From assembly GCF_943913915.1 (NCBI RefSeq), contig NZ_CALUAA010000002.1:62001-126000 (forward strand): 64,000 nt of DNA, written 5' to 3'. The translations under genes and the position numbers were made by a program. This DNA comes from an uncultured Peptoniphilus sp. GTDB lineage: Bacteria; Bacillota; Clostridia; Tissierellales; Peptoniphilaceae. Below are positions 51,251 through 59,179 of this stretch, one piece after another. The notes beneath the pieces are model-generated. The model did not search any database. It saw nothing but the letters and a program-made list of their open reading frames with translations, and had not been told where the DNA came from. Positions within the stretch are counted from its first letter, which is position 1. Each line of letters starts with the position of its first letter.

Positions 51251-52258
51251 ATGAAATTTTCCAGAAGTATCCACGCCGTTGACTCTCATACCGCCGGTGA
51301 AGCTACACGTGTTGTCATTGGCGGCATCCCTAACATTCCCGGGAAAAGTATGCCTGAAAAGAAACAATATCTCGAAGATAATTTGGACTACTTGCGTACC
51401 GCACTTATGTTAGAACCCCGCGGACATAACGACATGTTCGGTTCTATCCTTACTCAACCGACAAATGATGAAGCCGATTACGGTATCATCTTCATGGATG
51501 GCGGCGGATACCTTAACATGTGTGGTCACGGTACCATAGGTGCTATGTCCGTTGCTGTTGAAACAGGTATCATTCCCGCAGAAGAACCCGTTACCAAAGT
51601 TGTTCAAGAAGCTCCCGCAGGCATCGTTCGCGGTGAAGTAGAAGTTGAAGACGGACACGCTAAGAAAGTAACCTTCACCAATGTTCCTGCATTCCTTTAC
51701 AAAGAAGATCAAGAAGTTGAACTTCCCGGCTATGGAAAGATCAAATTTGATATCTCCTTTGGCGGCAGTTTCTTTGCTATCGTAAAAGTTGATCAAATCG
51801 GCGTTACCATTGAGCCGGAAAACGCACAAGTTCTTAACAAACTTGGTATGCAACTTCGCGACATCATCAACAAAGAAATTAAGGTTCAACACCCCGAACT
51901 TCCCCATATCAACACCGTCGATCTTATCGAATGGTGGTCCGAAACCGATACACCGGGCGCAACTCTTAAAAACTGTGTCGTCTTCGGTCAAGGTCAAGTC
52001 GACAGATCTCCCTGTGGAACCGGTACCAGTGCTAAAATGGCTACCCTTTACAAAAAAGGCGAGCTGAAAGTCGGTGAAGAATTCGTTTACGAATCCATCT
52101 TAGGCACACTCTTCTACGGTAAGATCATTGAAGAAGCTAAAGTCGGCGACTTAGACGCTGTTATTCCTCAAGTATCCGGTTCTGCTTGGATCACAGGCTT
52201 CAACCACTTTGTAATCGATGAAACCGACCCCGTTAAACACGGCTTCATTCTCGGATAA
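51251..52258 (+). CDS. prdF: Proline racemase PrdF
   Basis: Cofactor-independent enzyme that turns L-proline into the D-proline used by the reductase. The two catalytic cysteines are Cys 91 in MCGHGTIG and Cys 255 in SPCGTGTSA, near the positions known for Clostridium sticklandii. 335 residues is typical. ATG 51251 follows AAGGAGG; an open frame upstream runs through the tRNA-Sec gene and is not coding. The TSUP permease follows by 24 bp. Confidence 0.96.
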   Translation: MKFSRSIHAVDSHTAGEATRVVIGGIPNIPGKSMPEKKQYLEDNLDYLRTALMLEPRGHNDMFGSILTQPTNDEADYGIIFMDGGGYLNMCGHGTIGAMSVAVETGIIPAEEPVTKVVQEAPAGIVRGEVEVEDGHAKKVTFTNVPAFLYKEDQEVELPGYGKIKFDISFGGSFFAIVKVDQIGVTIEPENAQVLNKLGMQLRDIINKEIKVQHPELPHINTVDLIEWWSETDTPGATLKNCVVFGQGQVDRSPCGTGTSAKMATLYKKGELKVGEEFVYESILGTLFYGKIIEEAKVGDLDAVIPQVSGSAWITGFNHFVIDETDPVKHGFILG

Positions 52259-52282
52259 GATATCACTAGATAGGAGTATTAC

Positions 52283-53164
52283 ATGATTGTTAAATTACTT
52301 TTAGGAGTATTGGGTGTTCTCACCCTTTACTTCCTATTCTTCTTCGTTAAAGACGTAGCTGCTAACAAAGAAGTTCTAGCACACGAAAAAGCAAGCTGGG
52401 TTAAATCCGGACTTATCGGTGCATTTGTAAACTTTTTCGACACCTTGGGTATCGGAAGTTTCGCACCCTCTACCGCACTTTTAGACTTCTTTAAACAATT
52501 AGACCATGACCGTTTACTTCCCGGTACCTTAAACGTATCCTGTACTATCCCCGTTATGACGGAAGCTTTTATTTTCATTCAATCCGTTGAGGTTGATCCG
52601 GTAACTCTATTTGCCATGGTAGCGGCTGCTATCGTCGGCTCCTTCGTCGGATCCAGAACCGTATCCAAGCTTCCCGAGAAAAAAGTACAACTCTACATGG
52701 GTATCGCACTTCTTGTAACGGCAGCACTCATGATCTTAAAACAATTCGGCGTTTTAGATGCTCTCGGAACCGGTAACGATGCGATCGCATTGACAGGTAT
52801 TAAACTTGTTATCGCCGTCGTTATCAACTTCTTCCTAGGCGCTCTTATGACTATCGGTGTCGGTCTTTACGCTCCCTGTATGGCACTCGTCTACATGCTC
52901 GGTTTAAACCCCTTGGTTGCTTTCCCGATCATGATGGCTTCCTGCGCAGGCTTAATGCCCGTAGCCAGTGCTGAATTTATTAAAGCAGGCGTTTACGCTC
53001 GTAAAGCCAGTATCGCCATTAGTATCGGCGGTATCATCGGTGTATTCATCGCTGCTAAATTCGTTACAGGCCTTCCCATGGACGTTCTTACGATTATCAT
53101 TACCCTCGTCGTTATCTACACGGCTATCACCTATATTCGTAAGTCCAAAGCCCACGCAGCATAA
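52283..53164 (+). CDS. TSUP (TauE/SafE) family permease at the prd locus
   Basis: 293 residues with eight or so membrane helices in two repeats, each with the family pattern (VNFFDTLGIGSFAPSTA near 50-66; GALMTIGVGLYAPCMALVYMLGLNP near 190-215). The family moves small anions such as sulfite, sulfoacetate or organic acids. Position directly behind prdF and before a terminator suggests uptake or export of something linked to proline reduction, e.g. a selenium/sulfur oxyanion or 5-aminovalerate; this is inference. Confidence 0.82.
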   Translation: MIVKLLLGVLGVLTLYFLFFFVKDVAANKEVLAHEKASWVKSGLIGAFVNFFDTLGIGSFAPSTALLDFFKQLDHDRLLPGTLNVSCTIPVMTEAFIFIQSVEVDPVTLFAMVAAAIVGSFVGSRTVSKLPEKKVQLYMGIALLVTAALMILKQFGVLDALGTGNDAIALTGIKLVIAVVINFFLGALMTIGVGLYAPCMALVYMLGLNPLVAFPIMMASCAGLMPVASAEFIKAGVYARKASIAISIGGIIGVFIAAKFVTGLPMDVLTIIITLVVIYTAITYIRKSKAHAA

Positions 53165-53170
53165 AAAAGT

Positions 53171-53200
53171 AAAAGCAGACCACGTTGGTCTGCTTTTTTG
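53171..53200 (+). terminator. Terminator of prdF-TSUP unit
   Basis: AAAAGCAGACCA (53171-53182) pairs with TGGTCTGCTTTT (53186-53197), followed by TT. Confidence 0.92.
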
Positions 53201-53203
53201 ATG

Positions 53204-53246
53204 GAAAAAAAGAGTACTGTTACAGATTTTGTAACAGTACTCTTTT
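53204..53246 (-). terminator. Terminator of selD-yedF operon
   Basis: Perfect 16-bp stem AAAAGAGTACTGTTAC/GTAACAGTACTCTTTT; on the minus strand it ends in a T-run, directly after the yedF stop. Confidence 0.9.
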
Positions 53247-53260
53247 CGATTTAAACGATT

Positions 53261-53851
53261 TTAGCAGGGCTTGATGACTTTGTATTGAATCATAAGTTCC
53301 GCAATGCGATACATATTGGTGATCTCGCCGATTTGAAGCTTTTCCTTTACCTCATATTGATTGAGACAGAGACCGCAGGAAAGGACTTGGGTGCCTTTCT
53401 TTTCAAGTTCTTTTAAATCGCCGATGACCTTTTCATTCAGCGTCGGGAGAAGGACGCCGGTGTTGTAGAAGATCACGTAGGTGGGCGTAATGTCTTGTTC
53501 GGTCAGCGCGTAGACAAAACCTTCTAATAGATTTTTAGAGAAGGTTTCATCGCCTGTGCCCATCTTATCGCTAGAAATGGCGACGATATATTCGCCGCAA
53601 AGACCTTCTTCCGCGGCGGCGACGGTTTCGCCTTCACCGGTTTTTACGAGATGAACTTCGTAATCCGTATTTGAATTGGTTTTGACATCGGCAGTGAAGC
53701 CTAATTGTTTCGCCATTTTGGAAAGATTTTCCGTGGCGATTTTATTATCGACCTTGACGGTAACTTCTTCTAAATTTTCTTCGCGAATGGCTTTTTTCGT
53801 TAAAATTACGGGGCGAGGACAAGCGAGCCCCATGGCGTCGATAATTTTCAT
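53261..53851 (-). CDS. yedF: Selenium metabolism protein YedF (TusA-DsrE fusion)
   Basis: 196 residues. N-terminal SirA/TusA-like domain (1-75: IDAMGLACPRPVILTKKAI with the conserved CPxP) that in relatives carries a persulfide, fused to a DsrE-like domain (about 85-196) with a Cys in LSCGLCLNQYEV and a C-terminal KPC. This fusion is associated with selenium metabolism in many anaerobes and may bind or deliver selenium to SelD. It starts 4 bp downstream of selD in the same operon. Confidence 0.9.
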   Translation of the reverse strand: MKIIDAMGLACPRPVILTKKAIREENLEEVTVKVDNKIATENLSKMAKQLGFTADVKTNSNTDYEVHLVKTGEGETVAAAEEGLCGEYIVAISSDKMGTGDETFSKNLLEGFVYALTEQDITPTYVIFYNTGVLLPTLNEKVIGDLKELEKKGTQVLSCGLCLNQYEVKEKLQIGEITNMYRIAELMIQYKVIKPC

Positions 53852-53855
53852 TTTA

Positions 53856-54863
53856 TTACCTCACATAAATAGATTTTTCGGAAGGTTCGATCATTTCGCC
53901 GATGTAGGCCACATCGATTCCCTTCTCTTTCATTTCGTCGAACATTTTCTTGCCGTCTTCCGGATCCACACTGATTAAGAGTCCGCCGGATGTTTGGGGA
54001 TCGTAGAGGACTTCTTCCATAGCGAAATCGTCGATTTCGAAAGTGATCTTATCGCCGTAGGCATTGCGGTTCCGTTGGCCGCCGGCGGTAAAGAGGAAGT
54101 TTTCAGCCGCCTCTTTGGCGCCCTTTAAGACATTAAGCTTATCCGCATAGATAACAGCGCTGGCACCGTCGGCCATTTCGCATAAGTGGCCTAAAAGTCC
54201 GAAGCCTGTCACGTCGGTTAGGGCGTGGACATCGTAGTCTTTCAAGACATCGTAGGGATGTTTGTTCAGGCGGCACATAGAATCTACTGCCGCTTGGTAA
54301 TCCTCTTCGCTCACTTCATCCACAGTGTAGCCGCTCATTAAGAGGGAGACGCCGAGGGGTTTGGTAAGATAAAGGGCGTCGCCGACTTTCGGCGTGTTAT
54401 TGCGCTTAATATCTTTAAGATTCAGTTTTCCGATAACACTTAAGCCGTATTTGATCTTGGGATCGTGAATGGAGTGTCCGCCTGTTAAGGTGGTCATAGC
54501 CTCTTTACAGACATCAGCGCCGCCTTTTAAAATTTCATCTAAAATGGCCATATCCTCCTCTTCGGGGAAGGCAACGATGTTCATGGCGCTAACAGGTTCC
54601 GCACCCATGGCGTAAATATCCGACAGGGCGTTGGCCGCTGCGATTTTGCCGAAGGCATAGGCATCTTCTACCATGGGCGGGAAGAAGTCTAAGGATGTGA
54701 CGATGGCGATATCATCAGTAACTTGGATGATGGCCCCGTCTTCATTGCCTTCGAAACCTGCGAGGATATCCTCGCGCTTATAAATGGGTAAATTTCTTAA
54801 AATAGTGGACAGGTCACCTGCGCCGATTTTGGCATTGCAACCTCCACAAACGTCTAAATGCAT
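53856..54863 (-). CDS. selD: Selenide, water dikinase SelD (Cys form)
   Basis: Makes selenophosphate from selenide and ATP. The N-terminal active loop reads CGGCNAKIGAGDL, with Cys rather than Sec at the active position. AIR-synthase-like core segments: VTSLDFFPPMVEDAYAFGKIAAANALSDIYAMGAEP, LTGGHSIHDPKIKYG, LTDVTGFGLLGHL and YDPQTSGGLL. 335 residues. The start is ATG 54863 behind GGAGGG; the seven residues upstream in the frame lack a site. Being a Cys enzyme, SelD does not itself depend on Sec. Confidence 0.95.
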   Translation of the reverse strand: MHLDVCGGCNAKIGAGDLSTILRNLPIYKREDILAGFEGNEDGAIIQVTDDIAIVTSLDFFPPMVEDAYAFGKIAAANALSDIYAMGAEPVSAMNIVAFPEEEDMAILDEILKGGADVCKEAMTTLTGGHSIHDPKIKYGLSVIGKLNLKDIKRNNTPKVGDALYLTKPLGVSLLMSGYTVDEVSEEDYQAAVDSMCRLNKHPYDVLKDYDVHALTDVTGFGLLGHLCEMADGASAVIYADKLNVLKGAKEAAENFLFTAGGQRNRNAYGDKITFEIDDFAMEEVLYDPQTSGGLLISVDPEDGKKMFDEMKEKGIDVAYIGEMIEPSEKSIYVR

Positions 54864-54882
54864 AGTATCCCTCCATAAAATC

Positions 54883-54891
54883 ATTATATCA
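54883..54891 (-). promoter_or_regulatory. Extended -10 promoter of selD-yedF
   Basis: On the minus strand TGTGATATAATG gives TATAAT with TGA in front; no good -35 by eye. The 13-bp string CCTGTGATATAAT also occurs at the walR promoter. Confidence 0.55.
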
Positions 54892-54967
54892 CAGGGGCTA
54901 AAAACGAAATGTTTTTAATGTATAGAATTAAACGACGAAAGAACGAATTGTATAGAAAAAATAAATA

Positions 54968-54990
54968 GAAAAAACGCCCCGAAGGGCGAA
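54968..54990 (-). terminator. Terminator of brnQ-metY operon
   Basis: Minus-strand CGCCC, TTCG tetraloop, GGGCG, then TTTTTT. Confidence 0.92.
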
Positions 54991-54993
54991 TTT

Positions 54994-56274
54994 TTATAGA
55001 TTTTCCAAAGCTTGTTTAATATCGGCGATAATGTCTTCTTTATCTTCGATGCCGACGCTCATGCGAATAAGATCGGCGCTGACACCGGCGGCAAGGAGTT
55101 CTTCATCGTTCATTTGGCGATGGGTGGTGCTCGCCGGGTGAAGGACGCAGGTGCGGGCATCGGCGACGTGAGTGACGACGGCGGCGAGCTTTAAGCTGTC
55201 CATAAATTTCGTAGCGGCTTCCCGTCCGCCTTCAACGCCGAAGGAGATGACGCCACAGGAGCCGTTCGGGAGGTATTTTTCAGCCAGCTCGTGTTGACTG
55301 TCGTCTTCCAATGCAGAGAAGTTGACCCAGGCGATTTTATCGTGACCCTTTAAATAAGTGGCCACGGCGTGGGCATTTTCGAAATGGCGGGGCATTCTGA
55401 GGTGAAGAGTTTCCAGACCGATTCCTAAATAGAAGGAGTTTTGCGGCGAGGGCACACTCCCCAGATCGCGCATAATGGTGGTGGTAAGCTTCGTGATATA
55501 AGATGCCTTCCCGAAGGTCTCGGTAAAGGTTATGCCGTGATAGGTTTCATCGGGTTCTGTCAGCTGCGGGTATTTTTCCCCGTGTGCCGTCCAGTCGAAG
55601 TTTCCGGAATCAATGACGGCGCCGCCTAAAGCATTGGCGAAACCGTTCATATATTTCGATGTGGAGTGGGTGACGATGTCGGCTCCGTATTCGAAGGGGC
55701 GAAGGAAGATCGGCGTCGGGAAGGTGTTGTCCACAATAAGGGGTACGCCGTGGTCGTGAGCTGCGGCGGCGAAGGTTTCGATGTCTAAAATCTTAAGGGC
55801 GGGGTTGGCCAAACTTTCACCGAATACCGCCTTCGTGTTCGGGCGGAAGGCGCGGTCCAATTCTTCTTTTGTGGCCGCCGGATCCACGAAGGTGGATTCG
55901 ATGCCCATGTCCTTCATGGTGTGGGCAATAAGATTATAGCTGCCGCCGTAAATAGCAGAAGAGGCTACGACGTGGTCGCCTGCTTTTAAAATATTAATGA
56001 GGGCGTAGAAATTGGCCGCCTGACCGGAAGAGGTCAAGATACCGGCGACGCCGCCTTCCAAAGCCGTAATCTTTGCCGCCACGGCGTCATTGGTGGGGTT
56101 GGAAAGACGAGAGTAAAAATAGCCCGATTCTTTTAAATCGAAGAGATCCCCCATTTGCTTAGAAGAGTCATATTTAAAAGTAGTGGACTGCACGATAGGC
56201 ACCACACGAGGTTCACCGTTTTGGGGATCGTATCCTGCTTGCACACATAATGTTCCGAGTCCTTGTTTTGTCAT
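54994..56274 (-). CDS. metY: O-acetylhomoserine sulfhydrylase-type PLP enzyme (MetY)
   Basis: Cys/Met metabolism PLP enzyme of 426 residues, the MetY length class (longer than MetB/MetC). Family segments: PIVQSTTFKYDSS, YSRLSNPTNDAVAAKI, ALEGGVAGILTSSGQAA, VDNTFPTP, the PLP lysine in HSTSKYMNG, and RTCVLHPASTTHRQ. It makes homocysteine or methionine precursors from O-acetylhomoserine and sulfide (or methanethiol). A catabolic methionine gamma-lyase role cannot be excluded. Start ATG 56274 at good spacing from AAGGAGG, which overlaps the brnQ end region. Confidence 0.88.
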   Translation of the reverse strand: MTKQGLGTLCVQAGYDPQNGEPRVVPIVQSTTFKYDSSKQMGDLFDLKESGYFYSRLSNPTNDAVAAKITALEGGVAGILTSSGQAANFYALINILKAGDHVVASSAIYGGSYNLIAHTMKDMGIESTFVDPAATKEELDRAFRPNTKAVFGESLANPALKILDIETFAAAAHDHGVPLIVDNTFPTPIFLRPFEYGADIVTHSTSKYMNGFANALGGAVIDSGNFDWTAHGEKYPQLTEPDETYHGITFTETFGKASYITKLTTTIMRDLGSVPSPQNSFYLGIGLETLHLRMPRHFENAHAVATYLKGHDKIAWVNFSALEDDSQHELAEKYLPNGSCGVISFGVEGGREAATKFMDSLKLAAVVTHVADARTCVLHPASTTHRQMNDEELLAAGVSADLIRMSVGIEDKEDIIADIKQALENL

Positions 56275-56284
56275 CATATCCTCC

Positions 56285-57604
56285 TTAAAGTTCATTTTCT
56301 GTAGACGAGAGGGCGGCGGTTTTTGCCGTTCCCTTCGCGAGTTCATAGATTAAGCCGAGTACGAAACCTGTAACGGCCGGCAAGAGCCAGGCGAAGCCCG
56401 CCCCCGAAAGGGGAATGGCATCCACGGCAGCTTGTAATAGGGGTAGGCCTGTAAAGGCAGTGATCGCTTCCAATAAACTGACGACCAGGGTAAAGACCAT
56501 GGCGACGCGGAAGGCGAGGGCGTGATTTTCGAGAGGTTTATAGAAAATGCCCAAGATCATAAGCATGATCACACTGGGGTATACCATAAGGTAAATAGGC
56601 GTCGCCAAGAAGACGATTTTTTCCACGCCTAAGAGGGTAATGCCTGCGCCGATACAGGAAAATAATATGGCGGCCTGCTTATGGGAAAGTTTCCCTTTCG
56701 TAAATTCGTGAAAGAAATTGGCGATGGATGTAATTTGCCCGATGGCCGTGGTTAAGCAGGCGAGGACGACGGCGATACTTAAAAGAGCGAGGCCTTTTTC
56801 GCCTAAAATGGCGCGCACGATATTGAGAAGGAGTGCGGCGTGATCAATATCCGCCGGGTACTGCCCGCTTAATTTGGCGCCGAAGTATAAAAGTCCCACG
56901 TAGATTACGAAAAAGAGACCGAAGGTAATGACACCGGCTTTGGCGACGATGGTGTTTCGATCCTTATCGCTCGCGTAGCCTCTTCGCACAATGTCACCTA
57001 TAAAGACGGTGCCGATTAAAAAGCTTACGAGTAAATCGCCGGTTTGGTAGCCGCCTAAAAAAGAATTTAAAAGCACATTATCAACCTGCGGATTGTCAGG
57101 GACGGCGTCGATGGGGAAGAGTACCCCTTTGATCACAATAATAAATAAGATTGTCACGAGGGCCGGAGTGAGATACCGGGCGACTTTGTCGATCATGGCG
57201 CTTAAATCCAAAGCGAAGTAAAGGGCGATGCCGAAATAAAAGAGGGCAAACACCGCCATGGGCACCTTCGGGAACAGTGCCTGAACGCCCAGTTCGTAGG
57301 CCACGGCACCGGTCCTCGGCACGGAAATGTGGCCGGCAAAAAGCATAATTAAGAGCAATAAGTACTTAGAAAATTCCGGGTGAATGTTTTCGGTAAGGGC
57401 CTCCACCGAGCCTGCTCTTGAAATAACGTACAGGGCCACAATAGGCATCAAAACGGCTGAAACCATCAGCCCTACAGCACCGAGAGTCCATTGATTTCCC
57501 GATACGAGGCCCAGGGCGCCGGGGAAGATTAAATTGCCCGCCCCGAAATAAGAGGCGAAGAGCGCCAAGCCGATGTAAAAAGTATCTCGATTTTTCTTTC
57601 TCAT
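56285..57604 (-). CDS. brnQ: Branched-chain amino acid transporter BrnQ (LIVCS family)
   Basis: Cation-coupled carrier with twelve membrane helices in 439 residues. Family segments: FYIGLALFASYFGAGNLIFPGALG at the start, VSFLIGTVFIGDIVRRGY, and TTAIGQITSIANFFHE. Start ATG 57604 has AAAGGAG 6 bases upstream; an ATG directly on the ribosome site is rejected. It lies behind a T-box leader and is followed 10 bp later by metY, so one amino-acid starvation signal controls both. LIVCS carriers mainly take Ile, Leu and Val; this one might also take Met (inference). Confidence 0.92.
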   Translation of the reverse strand: MRKKNRDTFYIGLALFASYFGAGNLIFPGALGLVSGNQWTLGAVGLMVSAVLMPIVALYVISRAGSVEALTENIHPEFSKYLLLLIMLFAGHISVPRTGAVAYELGVQALFPKVPMAVFALFYFGIALYFALDLSAMIDKVARYLTPALVTILFIIVIKGVLFPIDAVPDNPQVDNVLLNSFLGGYQTGDLLVSFLIGTVFIGDIVRRGYASDKDRNTIVAKAGVITFGLFFVIYVGLLYFGAKLSGQYPADIDHAALLLNIVRAILGEKGLALLSIAVVLACLTTAIGQITSIANFFHEFTKGKLSHKQAAILFSCIGAGITLLGVEKIVFLATPIYLMVYPSVIMLMILGIFYKPLENHALAFRVAMVFTLVVSLLEAITAFTGLPLLQAAVDAIPLSGAGFAWLLPAVTGFVLGLIYELAKGTAKTAALSSTENEL

Positions 57605-57639
57605 ATCCATCTCCTTTTCTTTCGTTATTTGCGATAAAT

Positions 57640-57898
57640 AAAAAAAGCCTCCGTCCTTAAAAGGACGAAGGCAAAATGCTCGTGTTACCACCTTTTTTCA
57701 TTATTTTATCGCTAAAATAACCTTACAGAGTACAATCATACCCGTGACGCTATAACAGGCGTACCTGTCGCAGCCTAAACCGAGGTTTCGGTGCGAACAC
57801 TCCAAGGCCATGTTCCGAAACTTCCATGCCGATTCCTTTCACCAAATGGAATCTCTCTGTGGGCACTTCCCTTTTGTACTCTCCTCTTCAACGTTATG
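57640..57898 (-). promoter_or_regulatory. T-box riboswitch leader of brnQ-metY
   Basis: Minus strand. Stem I starts GAGAGTACAAAAGGG and has the apical CAGAGAGATTCC...TTGGTGAAAGGAATC. The T-box sequence AAGGTGGTAACACGAGC is at 57679-57695, with UGGU for a tRNA ending in ACCA. A terminator stem (57647-57672: GCCTTCGTCCTT...AAGGACGGAGGC) and T-run follow. The likely specifier region is GGAACATGGCC, favouring ATG (Met). The specifier call is by eye and tentative. Confidence 0.9.
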
Positions 57899-57904
57899 AA
57901 TGGA

Positions 57905-57933
57905 ATTATAGGCGAAGAGTCGGGGAGAGTCAA
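57905..57933 (-). promoter_or_regulatory. Promoter of the T-box/brnQ transcript
   Basis: Minus strand TTGACT (57928-57933), 17-bp spacer, TATAAT (57905-57910), placing the start near 57898, just ahead of Stem I. Confidence 0.88.
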
Positions 57934-58016
57934 GAGATATTTTAAAAAATAAAAACAGACAGGTTTTACCCTTTATATAAAACGTGGTAAGCTTGAGGTA
58001 TATAGGTATATTGCGC

Positions 58017-58862
58017 CTATTGGATAATACGAAGAATTTTATCTGTGACATCGATTCCTGTAGCCTGTTGGAATCCCAAATAGCTCATATTGCTGTTAAC
58101 CTCCACAAGTAAGGGACCTTCTTTCGATAAAATGAGATCGATCCCCGAAAAGGTAAGTCCTAACAGGCGATGGGCCTTCAGGGCCATGGCGGACTCCTCT
58201 TCTGTCAGGGAAGTGGGGCGTGCCGAGCCGCCTAAGTCGATGTTTGCGCGAAAATCCCCGGGATTGCGACGTTCAATGGCGCCGACCACCTCATCACCTA
58301 CGACGATAACGCGCTTGTCTACGCCTTTGGCCTCTTTTACATAGCGCTGAAGGAGATAATCGGCGGAGTCGAAGTTTTCGATGAGGGCTACAAGCTCATC
58401 TCTGTTTTCAGCGAGAAATACCTGTTCCCCGAAGGAGCCTTTCGCCGCCTTCGCCACCATAGGGTAGCCGAAGCGCTTTTCGGCGTATAGGAGGAACTCT
58501 TCTTTCGGTGCGGATCCTCTATAGTGGAAGGGGCCGGGAAGGGTGTCGATCATGGGCACCTGACCCTCCAAAGCCTCCCAGGTAAGGAGCTTGTCATCTG
58601 CGATTTCAACGGCGCGGGGAGAATTATAGACAGGAACCTCCTCGGCGAGGGCCCGTGCCAGGCGAATATCTTTATCGAAGAAGAGGATTTTACTCGGATG
58701 TGGATCGCCTTTTAAATCTACGGCGCGGAGTTTGCCGTCCTGATGGATTAAGGCGTAATCTGTGTGGGCTTTGGCCATGATATTGTGGCCTTTTTTTATA
58801 AAGTCAGCGACAACTTTATGAATAGTAAAGGAGAAATAACCGTGATAGATAATGTGAATCAT
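58017..58862 (-). CDS. RimK/LysX-like ATP-grasp ligase
   Basis: 281 residues with the ATP-grasp fold: PMVAKAAKGSFGEQVFL (ATP-binding lysines and Gly loop), YLLQRYVKEAKGVDKRVIVVGDEVVGAIERRNPGDFRANIDLGG, and the metal site SGIDLILSKEGPLLVEVNSNMSYLGFQ. These match RimK/LysX enzymes that add amino acids to a carboxylate, e.g. glutamate ligation to proteins or cofactors. The substrate is unknown. ATG 58862 follows AGGAGG; it overlaps by 21 bp the start of the divergent chorismate mutase gene. Confidence 0.82.
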   Translation of the reverse strand: MIHIIYHGYFSFTIHKVVADFIKKGHNIMAKAHTDYALIHQDGKLRAVDLKGDPHPSKILFFDKDIRLARALAEEVPVYNSPRAVEIADDKLLTWEALEGQVPMIDTLPGPFHYRGSAPKEEFLLYAEKRFGYPMVAKAAKGSFGEQVFLAENRDELVALIENFDSADYLLQRYVKEAKGVDKRVIVVGDEVVGAIERRNPGDFRANIDLGGSARPTSLTEEESAMALKAHRLLGLTFSGIDLILSKEGPLLVEVNSNMSYLGFQQATGIDVTDKILRIIQ

Positions 58863-59132
58863 GCTGCCTCCTGTAAGGATTCGGTAGAAAAGTTGCGGGT
58901 GGAAATCGATAAAATCGACGATGATCTGATCTGTCTATTGGAAAAGCGCTTCGGACTTTCCTGCGCCATCGGCGATGAGAAAAAGAAGGAGAAGCGGGAG
59001 GTTAAAGACGGAAAGCGAGAACAGTTTATTTTAGAAAAGATCGAAAAAAGGGCTCCCGAATTTCACGAGGAGATCGCTTTATTATACGCTCGCCTCTTCG
59101 AACTTTCCAGAGGTCTTCAAAACCGGGCTTAA
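58842..59132 (+). CDS. Chorismate mutase (AroQ type)
   Basis: 96 residues forming the all-helical AroQ domain: VEKLRVEIDKIDDDLICLLEKRFGLSCAIGDEKK with the catalytic Arg/Lys pattern, and a C-terminal helix with LLYARLFELSRGLQ. Converts chorismate to prephenate for Phe and Tyr. Start GTG 58842 with AAAGGAG upstream. Open frame extends further 5' over the RimK-like gene without a ribosome site. Being stand-alone, it is not fused to prephenate dehydratase or DAHP synthase. Confidence 0.82.
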   Translation: MIDNVNHAASCKDSVEKLRVEIDKIDDDLICLLEKRFGLSCAIGDEKKKEKREVKDGKREQFILEKIEKRAPEFHEEIALLYARLFELSRGLQNRA

Positions 59133-59152
59133 CTGATTATATCGAATATCCT

Positions 59153-59162
59153 GTGATATAAT
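59153..59162 (+). promoter_or_regulatory. Extended -10 promoter of walRK operon
   Basis: TGTGATATAAT with TATAAT at 59157-59162; a convincing -35 is not visible. Ribosome site AAAGGAGG follows. Confidence 0.55.
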
Positions 59163-59179
59163 CGACAAAGGAGGAACTT

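Noticed and set aside
51410..51997. 195-residue minus-strand frame inside prdF
   Set aside because: Antisense shadow of a fully conserved proline racemase gene, without a start signal.
53204..53246. Long perfect palindrome as an operator
   Set aside because: Its position after the yedF stop and the minus-strand T-run fit an intrinsic terminator.
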